DNA of 64,000 nt from Spirosoma luteum DSM 19990. GTDB lineage: Bacteria; Bacteroidota; Bacteroidia; Cytophagales; Spirosomataceae. The number at the start of each line of letters is the position of its first letter. Position 1 is the first letter of the stretch. This document shows positions 53,407-62,552 of this stretch, piece by piece. The translations under genes and the position numbers were made by a program. The stretch lies in the NCBI RefSeq assembly GCF_000374065.1, contig NZ_KB893255.1, positions 57,868 to 121,867 on the forward strand, given 5' to 3'. Below the pieces are notes generated by a model that saw only the letters and a list, made by a program, of their open reading frames with translations, searched no databases and was not told where the DNA came from.

Positions 53407-53511
53407 CGACGCAACGCTGCTGCAACCCTACGGGACGAGCCTGATGGGTAAAGCTATTTTTTCACCGACGCAACGCTGTTACGTGCCTACGGGACGCTGG
53501 TTGATGGGTAT
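53407..53511 (+). repeat. Two degenerate direct repeats before the second sulfatase
   Basis: Copies at 53407-53452 and 53466-53511 share CCGACGCAACGCTG, CCTACGGGACG and TTGATGGGTA (or CTGATGGGTA), 59 nt apart. The second copy contains the sulfatase start codon. Confidence 0.7.
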
Positions 53512-55435
53512 CTTACCAGTGCTCCTCTGTTTTCTGGCTACACTCACCGCTCCCGCACAGGACAGGCCCAACATCCTGTGGCTAACGTTTGAAGATACTT
53601 CACCGGAGTTTATCGGTTGTTACGGCAATGGGGTAGCTAAAACGCCCGTCATGGACAGGTTAGCCGCTGAAGGTATCCGCTTTACGGCAGCGTATTCGAC
53701 GGGAAGTGTGTGTTCACCCAGCCGGAACGCGCTCATTCTGGGCTGCAAAACGTACACCCTCGGCACGGGAAACCACCGCAGCAATTACCCCATTCCCCAT
53801 ACAATGACGGGCTTTCCGAAATACCTGCGCGACGCAACCGAACGCGGCCCGGGCTATTATACCACCAATAATAGCAAAACTGACTATAACACATCGGCGG
53901 CCAAACGCATTATTCAGGAATCATGGGATGAGAGTTCGGAGCAGGCCGGTTGGTGGAAACGCCGGAATGGACAACCGTTTTTTTCGGTCTTCAACTCAAT
54001 ATCGAGTCACCAGTCGCGGACGATGACTGAGCCGTTTGCGCAGTATAAAAAACAGATTATCGATCAGTTGGCGGAGAGTCAGCAGACCAAAGACGAAGAT
54101 GTGCTGCTGCCGCCGTTTTTCCGCGACTCACCGGCCATGCGGAAGCAGACTGCCCGGATTTATAATTCCATTACAAAAACCGACACTGAATTTGGCGAAT
54201 TGCTGGCACGATTAGAGAAAGAAGGCCTGCGGGAGAATACCATCATTTTCGTATTTGCCGACCACGGCGAAGGCATGCCCGATGCTAAAACCAATGGGAA
54301 GGGGCTGGGGCACCGGGTGCCGTTTATTGCCTGGTTTCCCGAAAAGTACAAACACCTGTCGCCCTGGAAGCAGCCAGGTGCCGTGACCGACGAAAAGATT
54401 GATTTTACGGATTTGGGACCAACCGTTTTGTCACTGGCGGGCGTAGATAGTCCGGCCTACATGCAGGGGCGCAGCCTGGTTGGGAAAAACGGGACGCCGG
54501 AACGCCGAAAGCCGGAACCGACCTACCTGTTCCTCTCCTCCGACCGCTCCGACGAAAGCTACGACCTGACCCGGACGGTTATCAAAGGCCACTACGCCTA
54601 CACCCGGGTATTCATGCCTTACGTGCCGGAATTGCGTTACCTTCAATACATGGACGTGGGCGAAATTACGCAACACATCCGGAGTGATTTCAGGGACAAA
54701 AAGCTGAATACCGTGCAGCAACGAATACTCCTCCCCCGCCCCGCCGAGATGCTGTACGACCTGGAAAAAGACCCCTGGGAAATGGACAATCTGGCCCAGA
54801 AAAAAGGCTACGAGTCCTTACTGAACGAGTTCAGAAGTCAACTTCGTACCCATGTGCTTAGCCAGCGCGATGTTCTGTTCCTGCCCGAACTTGAGATTGC
54901 CAGGCTGTCTGAAACTACTACCGCCTACACCTTCCGGCAGCAGGACGTAAACTACCCAATCCAGGATATCTACGAAGCCGCCAGCGTATCGGGCTTCCGG
55001 GATGCCGCCACATTGAAAAAGCAAATCGGCTTGCTGAAAAGCAGAACCCCACTTGTCCGCTATTGGGCGTTGATGGGACTGCGTTCGCAATCTAAACCAG
55101 CGTTGGTGCCGTATCAGGTCCAGCTAACAGCGGCCCTGACCGATAGCTATCCACTCAATCAGGTCGTTGCGGCATCCATTCTAAACGGACATTTTGACGA
55201 TAAACCGGCTAAAACCGTATTGCTGAAGCACCTCGATTCACCGGATGATAACGTAGCCAATGTGGTGATGCAGCAACTCATGTACCAGCCCAACGCCAGC
55301 GACTGGGTTCCGGACATCGAGCAGTTTTATACCGTCAAAAAAACGCTGCAAGCAAAGCCGTACCACGCCCTACTGTCGGCCAGCGTGTTTTTGTACGCCC
55401 ACGGGGGGCGCACGTTACGGAACGAAACGGAATGA
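53504..55435 (+). CDS. Sulfatase 2 (Cys-type) with a HEAT-like C-terminus
   Basis: A 643-residue secreted sulfatase: signal peptide (MGILPVLLCFLATLTAPAQ), metal residues E30-D31 in WLTFEDTSPEFIG, formylglycine site C70-S-P-S-R, and FVFADHGEGMPDAKTNG. The last about 120 residues look like HEAT repeats (TPLVRYWALMGLRSQ, PLNQVVAASILNGHF), an uncommon extension. I chose ATG 53504 because it gives the signal peptide; ATG 53363 would translate the direct repeats. Possibly cotranscribed with sulfatase 1. Confidence 0.92.
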   Translation: MGILPVLLCFLATLTAPAQDRPNILWLTFEDTSPEFIGCYGNGVAKTPVMDRLAAEGIRFTAAYSTGSVCSPSRNALILGCKTYTLGTGNHRSNYPIPHTMTGFPKYLRDATERGPGYYTTNNSKTDYNTSAAKRIIQESWDESSEQAGWWKRRNGQPFFSVFNSISSHQSRTMTEPFAQYKKQIIDQLAESQQTKDEDVLLPPFFRDSPAMRKQTARIYNSITKTDTEFGELLARLEKEGLRENTIIFVFADHGEGMPDAKTNGKGLGHRVPFIAWFPEKYKHLSPWKQPGAVTDEKIDFTDLGPTVLSLAGVDSPAYMQGRSLVGKNGTPERRKPEPTYLFLSSDRSDESYDLTRTVIKGHYAYTRVFMPYVPELRYLQYMDVGEITQHIRSDFRDKKLNTVQQRILLPRPAEMLYDLEKDPWEMDNLAQKKGYESLLNEFRSQLRTHVLSQRDVLFLPELEIARLSETTTAYTFRQQDVNYPIQDIYEAASVSGFRDAATLKKQIGLLKSRTPLVRYWALMGLRSQSKPALVPYQVQLTAALTDSYPLNQVVAASILNGHFDDKPAKTVLLKHLDSPDDNVANVVMQQLMYQPNASDWVPDIEQFYTVKKTLQAKPYHALLSASVFLYAHGGRTLRNETE

Positions 55436-55544
55436 GGACGGCGGCTGGCCTGCCTAAAAGATACCCGCCCGTTGGGTACCAGCCCCTGTACCAGAGCGGT
55501 TACGCTGCCGGTTTCCACGAACAGATAAAAACAGTAACTACCAA

Positions 55545-55591
55545 ACGCAAAATGGGGTGCCACATTCTGAATGTGGCACCCCATTTTGCGT
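55545..55591. terminator. Bidirectional terminator between sulfatase 2 and the thioredoxin-like gene
   Basis: A perfect 22-bp stem (55545-55566 with 55570-55591) with a 3-nt CTG loop. The arms end in AAAATG and CATTTT, giving T-runs on both strands within the stem. It serves the convergent genes. Confidence 0.85.
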
Positions 55592-55602
55592 GTACGTATT
55601 TT

Positions 55603-56688
55603 TTACTTAGCCCGTCTGCTGGCCTTAGCCAGTTCGGCACGAAGTTCGGCCTGTTCTTTGGCACCTGGATTTAAGGCAAGCCCCTGATTAATCCATTTCG
55701 TAACCGTTGGCACATCTTTACCATCGGGACTGAACCGGTTAAACAAGCGGGCGATGTAAATGTATTCCGGCACGGTCAACTTGTTTGAGTTGACCTGATT
55801 ATCCATCCGTTCGACCGCCTTGGCCGTCTGACGGGCGTTGAAATACGCATTCACTTCGGGCAGCAGGGTCCGGTTAGCCGCCACTTTGGGGTCGATACCA
55901 ATCTTGGCCAGCCCCTGCCGGATTTGCATGATTTTATCAATCGAAAACTTGGCACCCCGCCCGCTGAACAGCGACGACATCAGGATATTTTCAGCCACAT
56001 CCTGAGCCTCTTTAGCCCCGTAGGCTTTGCGATACGCATCCATGTGCCCCATCATGTACTGAAACATCGGGTTTTCGTAATCCAGCACCAGTTTTTGTAA
56101 AGCCAGCCAGTTGGTCTGGTTGGCGTAGGAAGCAGTTGGCTGCTGTTTGGCGTAGTCGTTCATAGCTGCTATGCTGGCCAGGGTATCTTTGGTAACCCGG
56201 CTATACATGGCGTAATCGATCAGGAAGTTAGCAGCCCGGTCACCCTGCTGATACCGCGATTTCATGGTCTGGCTGCGAGCCTGCGGATTCAGGGCGTTGG
56301 TACCATGCCGGATAACCTCATCGGTCGAGTTATTGCTCATCGCAAAATGGATCAGGTTCTGCTGCGGATCGAAGTACAGAAACAGGGGCAACGAGGGCAC
56401 GAATAATCGACGGCTATCCAGAAACGCCCGGGTGGCGGGCTGGTTGATATCCAGCTTGGTGCTGATAAACTTGCTGTTATAAAAAGCACCTACCCGGCTG
56501 TCGGCCAGGGTCGGAATGAAACTCTGGCAGGTATGGCAGGTAGGCGAAAAAATCTCAACGAACACGGGCTTTCCGGTCCTGCGGGCATCCTGAAACACCT
56601 TCTCGATGGGTGATGCACTAAATTGAATGCCTTTTTGCCCAAAGGCAACGTTAGCTACAAGCAGTAGCAAAAACAGACTTTTTTTCAT
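55603..56688 (-). CDS. Secreted thioredoxin-family protein
   Basis: A 361-residue periplasmic protein with signal peptide (MKKSLFLLLLVANVAFGQ) and a thioredoxin fold at about 25-135. The active site is C51-H-T-C54 in FSPTCHTCQSF. A long helical C-terminal half (about 225 residues) of unknown function follows, with a possible TPR-like end. It may handle disulfides in a secreted partner (inference). Confidence 0.88.
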   Translation of the reverse strand: MKKSLFLLLLVANVAFGQKGIQFSASPIEKVFQDARRTGKPVFVEIFSPTCHTCQSFIPTLADSRVGAFYNSKFISTKLDINQPATRAFLDSRRLFVPSLPLFLYFDPQQNLIHFAMSNNSTDEVIRHGTNALNPQARSQTMKSRYQQGDRAANFLIDYAMYSRVTKDTLASIAAMNDYAKQQPTASYANQTNWLALQKLVLDYENPMFQYMMGHMDAYRKAYGAKEAQDVAENILMSSLFSGRGAKFSIDKIMQIRQGLAKIGIDPKVAANRTLLPEVNAYFNARQTAKAVERMDNQVNSNKLTVPEYIYIARLFNRFSPDGKDVPTVTKWINQGLALNPGAKEQAELRAELAKASRRAK

Positions 56689-56776
56689 GAAGAATGGGAA
56701 ATCGTTCGAGTAGTACCAGCAAATTAACGACCAATGTGCGGGGGTCGTACCTGGAAAGAGCAGAAGTTGTCGATCA

Positions 56777-56821
56777 GTCGGTTGGTTAATCAGTGATTGA
56801 TCGACTGACTAACTAACCGAC
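56777..56821 (-). terminator. Stem-loop after gldC
   Basis: Eighteen-base arms (56777-56794 and 56804-56821) pair with two mismatched or wobble positions around a 9-nt loop. It lies 14 nt past the gldC stop. Confidence 0.6.
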
Positions 56822-56834
56822 GTCCTTCTGTTAC

Positions 56835-57179
56835 TTATTTGTTTTGCTGTTTTATTTCTTCCTCCAGCCGTTTGCTCAACACCTGGCAGGTCTTTTCGAT
56901 GTCGTCGGCCATACGCTGATCGCCGGTCGCGTTTAAGGCCGTATCGGCAATGCCGCTCATCATTTCAATCAGGAAGCGTTTCATATCCACCACTTCCATA
57001 TCCTTGGTCCAAAGGTCAATTTTGAGGGTACTGTTGTGGTAATGATCCCACAGCGAAATGGCAATGGCACGGGTATCGCTGAGTCCCTCGTTGGGATTGT
57101 CCGTGGCTTCCCAGTAAATTTTTTCCGGAACGTTCTGATTGTCCAGCTCAATCGAGAAATGAATATCTGACTTTTTCAT
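56835..57179 (-). CDS. gldC: Gliding motility protein GldC
   Basis: The 114-residue protein matches GldC over its full length (KKSDIHFSIELDNQNVPEKI, DLWTKDMEVVDMKRFLIEMM). GldC supports the gliding machinery of Bacteroidetes and is soluble. It fits with the T9SS surface protein in the window. A -7 box lies 4 nt before the ATG. Confidence 0.93.
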   Translation of the reverse strand: MKKSDIHFSIELDNQNVPEKIYWEATDNPNEGLSDTRAIAISLWDHYHNSTLKIDLWTKDMEVVDMKRFLIEMMSGIADTALNATGDQRMADDIEKTCQVLSKRLEEEIKQQNK

Positions 57180-57183
57180 AAGG

Positions 57184-57191
57184 CAAAAGTA
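57184..57191 (-). promoter_or_regulatory. gldC: -7 box 4 nt before the gldC ATG (leaderless mRNA)
   Basis: TACTTTTG on the minus strand, then CCTT and ATG. The spacing is the same as in the acidic-protein gene and in tnpA. Confidence 0.55.
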
Positions 57192-57297
57192 CGGAACAGG
57201 GCGCGGAAATAGCAGCGATGGGTGTAGAACAAGTTTGCATCAGCTACCGGCTGAGACCGGGGATGCTGGTTACACGGGCAAGATACCACACACCGCA

Positions 57298-57825
57298 CTA
57301 TAACAACGCCTTCGCCACGGCATCCCACGATTTTACGCGTCTGAACTCCCGGTCGTCCCGGTTGTGCAGGGCATCGAATAGTAATCCTTCGCCCTGAAAC
57401 GTGCGGAGATTACGGGGCAAATCATCAATCAGAAAATCGGTGTTGAGTACACTCTTATCCCCCATAAAAATATAGTTATGCCAGCTGATAGCCGGAAAGT
57501 ATTCCTGTAGCCAGTCCCATTTTTCGCGCAGGGAGTTTGGAAACTCCTGAGCGGCCGAGGCAATATAAACGTCGTACTGCTGCATCAGGTCGGCAATTAC
57601 GTCCTGCGCTCCCTCCATAACGGGAATATCCCGGAAGAAACCCGGCTCGTACACCCTCTGCGAGATGGCCTGGTACTCATCCTCATCAAATAGTTCGTGG
57701 AATGATTTTTCTTTCAGTTCTTCCAGCGTGTAGCGGGGCATGTCGCCTTCCAGATAAAGGCGGATAAATTTACTGTGGGTATCGGCCATGACATCGTCCA
57801 TGTCGATAGCAATGCGTTGTTTCAT
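57298..57825 (-). CDS. 5'(3')-deoxyribonucleotidase, NT5C type
   Basis: A 175-residue HAD phosphatase of the NT5C family. The nucleophile motif is IAIDMDDVMADTHSK with D8 and D10, then DVYIASAAQEFPNS and the late acidic motif TDFLIDDLPRNL. It would dephosphorylate deoxynucleoside monophosphates. No close partner is adjacent. Confidence 0.9.
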   Translation of the reverse strand: MKQRIAIDMDDVMADTHSKFIRLYLEGDMPRYTLEELKEKSFHELFDEDEYQAISQRVYEPGFFRDIPVMEGAQDVIADLMQQYDVYIASAAQEFPNSLREKWDWLQEYFPAISWHNYIFMGDKSVLNTDFLIDDLPRNLRTFQGEGLLFDALHNRDDREFRRVKSWDAVAKALL

Positions 57826-57921
57826 AGGTTGTCGGAACTAGGATTCTTATGATTTCATCGATTAATCTGATATCCCTTTAAATAAAGCGGGCAGGCTCTC
57901 AGTCAAATCAAAAAATCCCGG

Positions 57922-59418
57922 TCAGATGTTCAGGTTGGTATCGAATTGCTCTAAATAATCGGCCACGCGCCGGACAAACTGCCCCCCCAGGGAGCCATCT
58001 ACCACGCGGTGATCGTAGGAGTGCGAGAGGAACATAAGGTGCCGGATGCCGATAAAATCACCTTCGCTGGTTTCAACAACGGCTGGTTTTTTAACGATAG
58101 CGCCGAAAGCCATAATGGCTACCTGCGGCTGCATAATAATGGGCGTACCCATCAGGTTGCCAAATGTGCCAATGTTGGAAATGGTGTACGTCCCCCCCGC
58201 CAGGTCGTCGGCCACGAGTTTATTTTCCCGGGCGCGTTTAGTCAGGTCATTGACCTTTTTGGTCAGGCCTACCAGGTTGTATTGATCGGCGTTATGAATA
58301 ACCGGCACAATCAGGTTGCCATTGGGCAGCGCCACCGCCATACCGATATTAATGGCTTTTTTGACAATAATCGAGTCTTTATCAACCGATATATTGATCA
58401 TTGGGAAATCCCGGATGGCTCTCACAATGGCGTCTACGAGCACCGGCGTGTAGGTAAGATTCTCGCCGGTTTGTTGCTTAAACTGCTCTTTTACCTGGGC
58501 ACGCCACTGCACAATGGTTGTCATGTCGGCTTCAACGAACGAGCTGACGTGGGGCGAAACCTGCTTCGACTCTACCATCCGCTGCGCAATCATTTTTCGC
58601 ATCCGGTCCATCTGGATAATATCATCCTGCCCATTGACGGAACTGGCTTTAGCTGGTACAGCGGGAGCAGCCGGTACCGGAGATGGCTGGCCGGGGGCAT
58701 TGGTGGCTGGGGTTGATTGCTGGCGGGGCAACGAGGCAAAATTGGTTGGAAGCCGTCCCTCGGCCCGATCCAGCACGAACGCCAGGATATCTTTCTTCGT
58801 CACCCGGTTTTCAGCCCCGGAGCCGGAAATACGGTCGAGTTCATCACGTGATACGCCTTCCTCCCGGGCAATGGTCAATACCAGCGGGGAGTAAAAACGG
58901 TCGGTAAACACGTCCGTAGTAGTACCTGCCAGCGTAGTAGCTGACGTAGCGACCGCTTTCTCTGCGGGTGTCGGACGACTACTCATCGCCGATATACTGG
59001 CTTCAATTTCCTGGGCTGCGGTCGCTGCTTCTGGTTCAAAAACGACCTTTTCTTCGGCTTCTTTCGGTACGTTGGCTACATCGCCAACACCAACCGGGGT
59101 TTGATCGGGGTTTTCCGGCCGGGCTTTGTTATCGTCGTCGGGAGACTCCTCCGGGCCTGACTCACTCGCGACGGTTTCCTGCACCTCGATACGCGCTATG
59201 GGCGCACCAACGGCCACCACGTCCCCTTCCTGAACCAGTAATTCTTTCAGGACACCGTTGTGCAAAGCCGGTACGTCGGTATCTACCTTGTCCGTAGCTA
59301 CCTCCAATACCGATTCGTCCGCTTCAATACGGTCGCCGGGCCTTTTTAGCCAGGTGATAACCGTACATTCCATTATACTCTCGCCCATTTTGGGCATAAC
59401 CATATCGATGAGTGCCAT
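57922..59418 (-). CDS. 2-oxoacid dehydrogenase E2 (dihydrolipoyl acyltransferase)
   Basis: A 498-residue E2 subunit. The lipoyl domain (residues 1-76) has K44 in EVATDKVDTDVP. An Ala/Pro/Thr-rich linker follows, then the peripheral subunit-binding domain (170-206, SPLVLTIAREEGVSRDELD) and the catalytic acyltransferase domain ending SYDHRVVDGSLGGQFV with the His and Asp of the HxxxDG site. It resembles the branched-chain or pyruvate type, but which is unclear. E1 and E3 genes are not in the window. I chose ATG 59418 over the GTG in the upstream repeat. Confidence 0.94.
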   Translation of the reverse strand: MALIDMVMPKMGESIMECTVITWLKRPGDRIEADESVLEVATDKVDTDVPALHNGVLKELLVQEGDVVAVGAPIARIEVQETVASESGPEESPDDDNKARPENPDQTPVGVGDVANVPKEAEEKVVFEPEAATAAQEIEASISAMSSRPTPAEKAVATSATTLAGTTTDVFTDRFYSPLVLTIAREEGVSRDELDRISGSGAENRVTKKDILAFVLDRAEGRLPTNFASLPRQQSTPATNAPGQPSPVPAAPAVPAKASSVNGQDDIIQMDRMRKMIAQRMVESKQVSPHVSSFVEADMTTIVQWRAQVKEQFKQQTGENLTYTPVLVDAIVRAIRDFPMINISVDKDSIIVKKAINIGMAVALPNGNLIVPVIHNADQYNLVGLTKKVNDLTKRARENKLVADDLAGGTYTISNIGTFGNLMGTPIIMQPQVAIMAFGAIVKKPAVVETSEGDFIGIRHLMFLSHSYDHRVVDGSLGGQFVRRVADYLEQFDTNLNI

Positions 59419-59430
59419 GTATTTTAATGG

Positions 59431-59490
59431 TGAATTATGAATGATGAATGTATTGCATTCCACCATTTATCATTCATCTTTTATAATTCA
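59431..59490. repeat. AATGATGAATTATAA-type repeat, copy 3
   Basis: Arms of 20 nt (59431-59450 and 59471-59490) pair with two mismatches over 20 nt. It fills the gap between cinA and the E2 gene. The TAA stop and last codons of cinA are inside it. Confidence 0.75.
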
Positions 59491-60767
59491 TTGAGTAACT
59501 CTTCCCGCAGCATGTTCAGCAGGTAGTTAGTGGTTAACTGTATGTTCTGATCGCGGTACTGACCCAGTTTGAGCAGTCGCGTGGTGGTACGCTGGCTGGT
59601 GGCGCAGGCAATCCAGATTGTGCCAACGGGCTTATCGGGCGTGCCGCCGTCTGGCCCGGCAATACCGCTGGTGGCAATGCCTACGTCGGTGCCGAGCGCC
59701 GTGCGAACGCCTTCGGCCATTTCCCGGATGGTTTCTTCACTCACCGCCCCGAATTGCTGCAGTGTTTCGGGCTTCACTCCCAACACTTTTTCTTTCACGG
59801 AATTACTGTAGCTGACAACACTACCCCAGAAATAGGCTGAGGCACCGGGCACCTTCGTGATCTGGGCCGACACGTAGCCGCCCGTACAACTTTCGGCCAC
59901 GCCCAGGGTTAGTGGCTTACCACCCACCCCTTTATCTCTCAGTAACTGCCCGATTACCGTTTCGAGTTCGTCACCATCGAACCCGTACACACTTTTTGTA
60001 ATTAGGGGCATCACTTTGTCAACCTGTTCGGCCAGTTCACGGTCGAGCAGAGTGTTATCGTCACCGGTGGCGGTCAGGCGGAGTTTTACGCCCCCAAAGC
60101 TGGGTAGGTAAGCCAGTTTGATGTGCGCCGGGAGCCCATCTTCCCAGGCTTCGATTCGCTCGGCCAGAAACGACTCACCAATGCCGACGGTCCGAATCAT
60201 TTTATGCTTGATGATAGGCGTTTCGAAGTGCTGGGTCAGGCGGGGCAGAATCCGGTTGGTCATGAGGTGTTTCATCTCAAACGGCACGCCGGGTAGGGAA
60301 ACGTACACCCGTTTCGGTTCGTCGGCTTTCGCATACTCAAACCACATGCCGGGCGCGGTTCCCCAGTCATTCTGCATGTACACCGCGTTGGCGGGCAGGT
60401 CGGCCTGAGAGCGGTTGAGGTCGGTCATGGCACGACCCCGCTTCTCGAAAAAGCCGGTTACCAGGGCCAGCGCCGTTTCATTGCGTACCATGCCAACCCC
60501 AAAATAGGTACAGAGGATTTTCTTGGTAATATCGTCTTTGGTAGGGCCAAGGCCCCCCGTAATGATGATGATATCGGCCCGTTCGTGGGCTTCGTGCAAA
60601 CTCTGGAGAATGGCGTCAGCTTGATCGCCAACGGAGGTTTTTCGTACTACACGAACCCCAATGTTGGTCAGTTCGGTGCCCAGCCAGGCGGTATTGGTAT
60701 CGGTAATCTGTCCGAAGAGTATTTCATCGCCGATGGTGATTACTTCGGCGCGGATGGTATTGGTCAT
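59481..60767 (-). CDS. cinA: CinA family nicotinamide-nucleotide amidohydrolase / MoaB-like protein
   Basis: A 428-residue two-domain protein. The N-terminal MoaB/MogA-like domain has EVITIGDEILFGQITDTN and ITGGLGPTKDDITKK. The C-terminal PncC-like domain has GVAESCTGGYVSAQIT and ATSGIAGPDGGTPDKPV with the catalytic residues. It deamidates NMN and may clean up ADP-ribose-type compounds. Full length for the family. The last residues come from the repeat. Confidence 0.95.
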   Translation of the reverse strand: MTNTIRAEVITIGDEILFGQITDTNTAWLGTELTNIGVRVVRKTSVGDQADAILQSLHEAHERADIIIITGGLGPTKDDITKKILCTYFGVGMVRNETALALVTGFFEKRGRAMTDLNRSQADLPANAVYMQNDWGTAPGMWFEYAKADEPKRVYVSLPGVPFEMKHLMTNRILPRLTQHFETPIIKHKMIRTVGIGESFLAERIEAWEDGLPAHIKLAYLPSFGGVKLRLTATGDDNTLLDRELAEQVDKVMPLITKSVYGFDGDELETVIGQLLRDKGVGGKPLTLGVAESCTGGYVSAQITKVPGASAYFWGSVVSYSNSVKEKVLGVKPETLQQFGAVSEETIREMAEGVRTALGTDVGIATSGIAGPDGGTPDKPVGTIWIACATSQRTTTRLLKLGQYRDQNIQLTTNYLLNMLREELLNEL

Positions 60768-60918
60768 TTTTTAGTGTAGCGTGCAGCCTGTACAGTGAAG
60801 AATAAACCGGTGATGTTGGTGTGCTAACGACCGTGTCTTCATTATAGTAGCAGTCTAATTATCAATGTAGTATAAATTATTATTCGTGCTGAATTTTACA
60901 TTCGTCAGTCCCCGTTGT

Positions 60919-60926
60919 CAAAAGTA
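60919..60926 (-). promoter_or_regulatory. cinA: -7 box upstream of cinA
   Basis: TACTTTTG on the minus strand, about 150 nt before the cinA ATG, so it implies a long leader. The -33 element is not clear. Confidence 0.4.
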
Positions 60927-60981
60927 CGAAAAAACGATTTAGGGCCATTGGGAGTTACTCAATGACAATCTGATAAATTCG

Positions 60982-61752
60982 ATGATGATGAAAAATGTTC
61001 TTATAGCCGGATTACTGGCACTTACGGTTACGCAGGTTAGTTTTGCCCAACAGGATACAACTCAGCCCAAATCGTCGGGAGGTGGGCTTTTTGGCCGGAT
61101 TCTGAATGCCGTCACGCAACAGACTACGGGTACAGCAGGGGGGTTAAGTAGCAGTGATATTGCTATGGGCCTCAAAGAAGCCCTTTCCATCGGGGTTAAG
61201 AATGGGTCGAGTCAGGCATCAGCCCTGAACGGTTATTTTAAAAACCCACTGCTGAGAATTGCGTTCCCGCCCGAAGCACAGAAAGTAGCCTCTACACTAC
61301 GCGGAATAGGATTGGGTAAGCAGGTCGACCAGTTCGAGCTATCGCTGAACCGGGCCGCTGAAGATGCCGCCAAAAAAGCCGCTCCGGTGTTTGTGAAAGC
61401 GATCACCTCCATGAGCATTCAGGATGCAGTCGGTATTCTAAGCGGTCAGGACGATGCCGCCACGCAGTACCTGCGCCGTACATCGGGCCAGCAACTGGTA
61501 GCGGAGTTCACACCCATTATCGATAGCACGCTGAATAAAAATAACGCAACGAAGTATTACAGCAGTCTGGTGAATACCTACAACAAAATCCCCTTCATTG
61601 CGCAGAAAGTTAACCCGGATCTGACATCTTACGCCACGAATAAAGCGGTAGACGGGTTGTTTATTCTGGTAGCGCAGGAGGAGAAGAAGATTCGCGAAAA
61701 CCCGGCTGCCCGGGTCACTGATATCCTGAAGAAGGTGTTCAGCAAACAATAG
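60982..61752 (+). CDS. DUF4197 family secreted protein
   Basis: A 256-residue protein with a signal peptide (KNVLIAGLLALTVTQVSFAQ), a Gly-rich linker, then DUF4197: LSSSDIAMGLKEALSIGVK, SLNRAAEDAAKKAAPVFVKAI and KAVDGLFILVAQEEKKIRENP. The function is unknown. Three ATGs lie in a row; the first is at 60982. Confidence 0.9.
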   Translation: MMMKNVLIAGLLALTVTQVSFAQQDTTQPKSSGGGLFGRILNAVTQQTTGTAGGLSSSDIAMGLKEALSIGVKNGSSQASALNGYFKNPLLRIAFPPEAQKVASTLRGIGLGKQVDQFELSLNRAAEDAAKKAAPVFVKAITSMSIQDAVGILSGQDDAATQYLRRTSGQQLVAEFTPIIDSTLNKNNATKYYSSLVNTYNKIPFIAQKVNPDLTSYATNKAVDGLFILVAQEEKKIRENPAARVTDILKKVFSKQ

Positions 61753-61798
61753 TCTCTACGCCCAGAACATACTGGCCTTACCTATACGAGTCATTACC

Positions 61799-61837
61799 AA
61801 TGCTTAAGCCACCCTCTCAGAAGGTGGCTTAAGCATT
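61799..61837 (+). terminator. Terminator of the DUF4197 gene
   Basis: A 15-bp perfect stem (61799-61813 with 61823-61837), 9-nt loop, 46 nt after the stop, followed by a short CCTTTG run. Confidence 0.75.
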
Positions 61838-62552
61838 CCTTTGTTCCCAAACTCAAAAACGGTCAAGTTACTTTCCACTTAGAGCGAGTGCTTGTCAATC
61901 GTCTTTCCTGGTTAAGGCAGGAAAGAAGCGTTTTTCGCACGTACCTAACCTCAGGAATTTGCCACAGTGCGGTTCATCGGAACGTACGTCCTGCCGCAGA
62001 TAACACACCCACGATTCCAGCTGTTCACCCAACGCCCGAAAGGGCTGATGGCAACTCACCTAAACAAACTTACCCGCCTGCCTTTACACCCTACTCTTTC
62101 TCGGTTGGGCTGCGGAGTTTTACCTTGCGGCCTGCTGCCTGTCGCCCGGCAAGCCACCCACGCAGAGCGAATTACCAACACACTTCCAACCCTTATTACA
62201 TCTACAACCAACGTTATAGTGTTTGTGAAGTTGTGGCATATGAAAAACCACAGTCTCCATTACCCACAAAAGCAAAATAGCGATTTAAAGCCGAATGCCT
62301 AACGTCCTGCCACAATTTTATACGCCACTGTTTCTCTTTTGTCAGTACTAACTTATTGTTATCCTGTTTATTATTTTTTTACTTTTAAAATCTAAAATTA
62401 ATAGTCCACCGAGTAAAAAAGCCGACTGCTTGTCGATGCCGAAAAATGTACTGTCTGAAGCATGATTCCATCTTAAACGTGTCGGCTAAAAAAGTTATTT
62501 TTGACTCCCTTTACCTTTAAATTCCGCAAAGGTCTTTCCATCATAACTTTAC
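61838..62552. other. Long non-coding or unresolved stretch
   Basis: About 710 nt without a convincing gene. Two overlapping plus-strand ORFs (61888-62280 and 61967-62302) have Pro/His/Thr-rich, non-family-like composition. From 62340 the DNA is markedly AT-rich. I looked for tmRNA, RNase P RNA, SRP RNA and common riboswitch motifs and saw none. Confidence 0.45.

Noticed and set aside
61888..62302. Two overlapping plus-strand ORFs of 130 and 111 codons
   Set aside because: Composition is Pro/His/Thr-rich with no motif, no promoter box and no family resemblance. They overlap each other in different frames.
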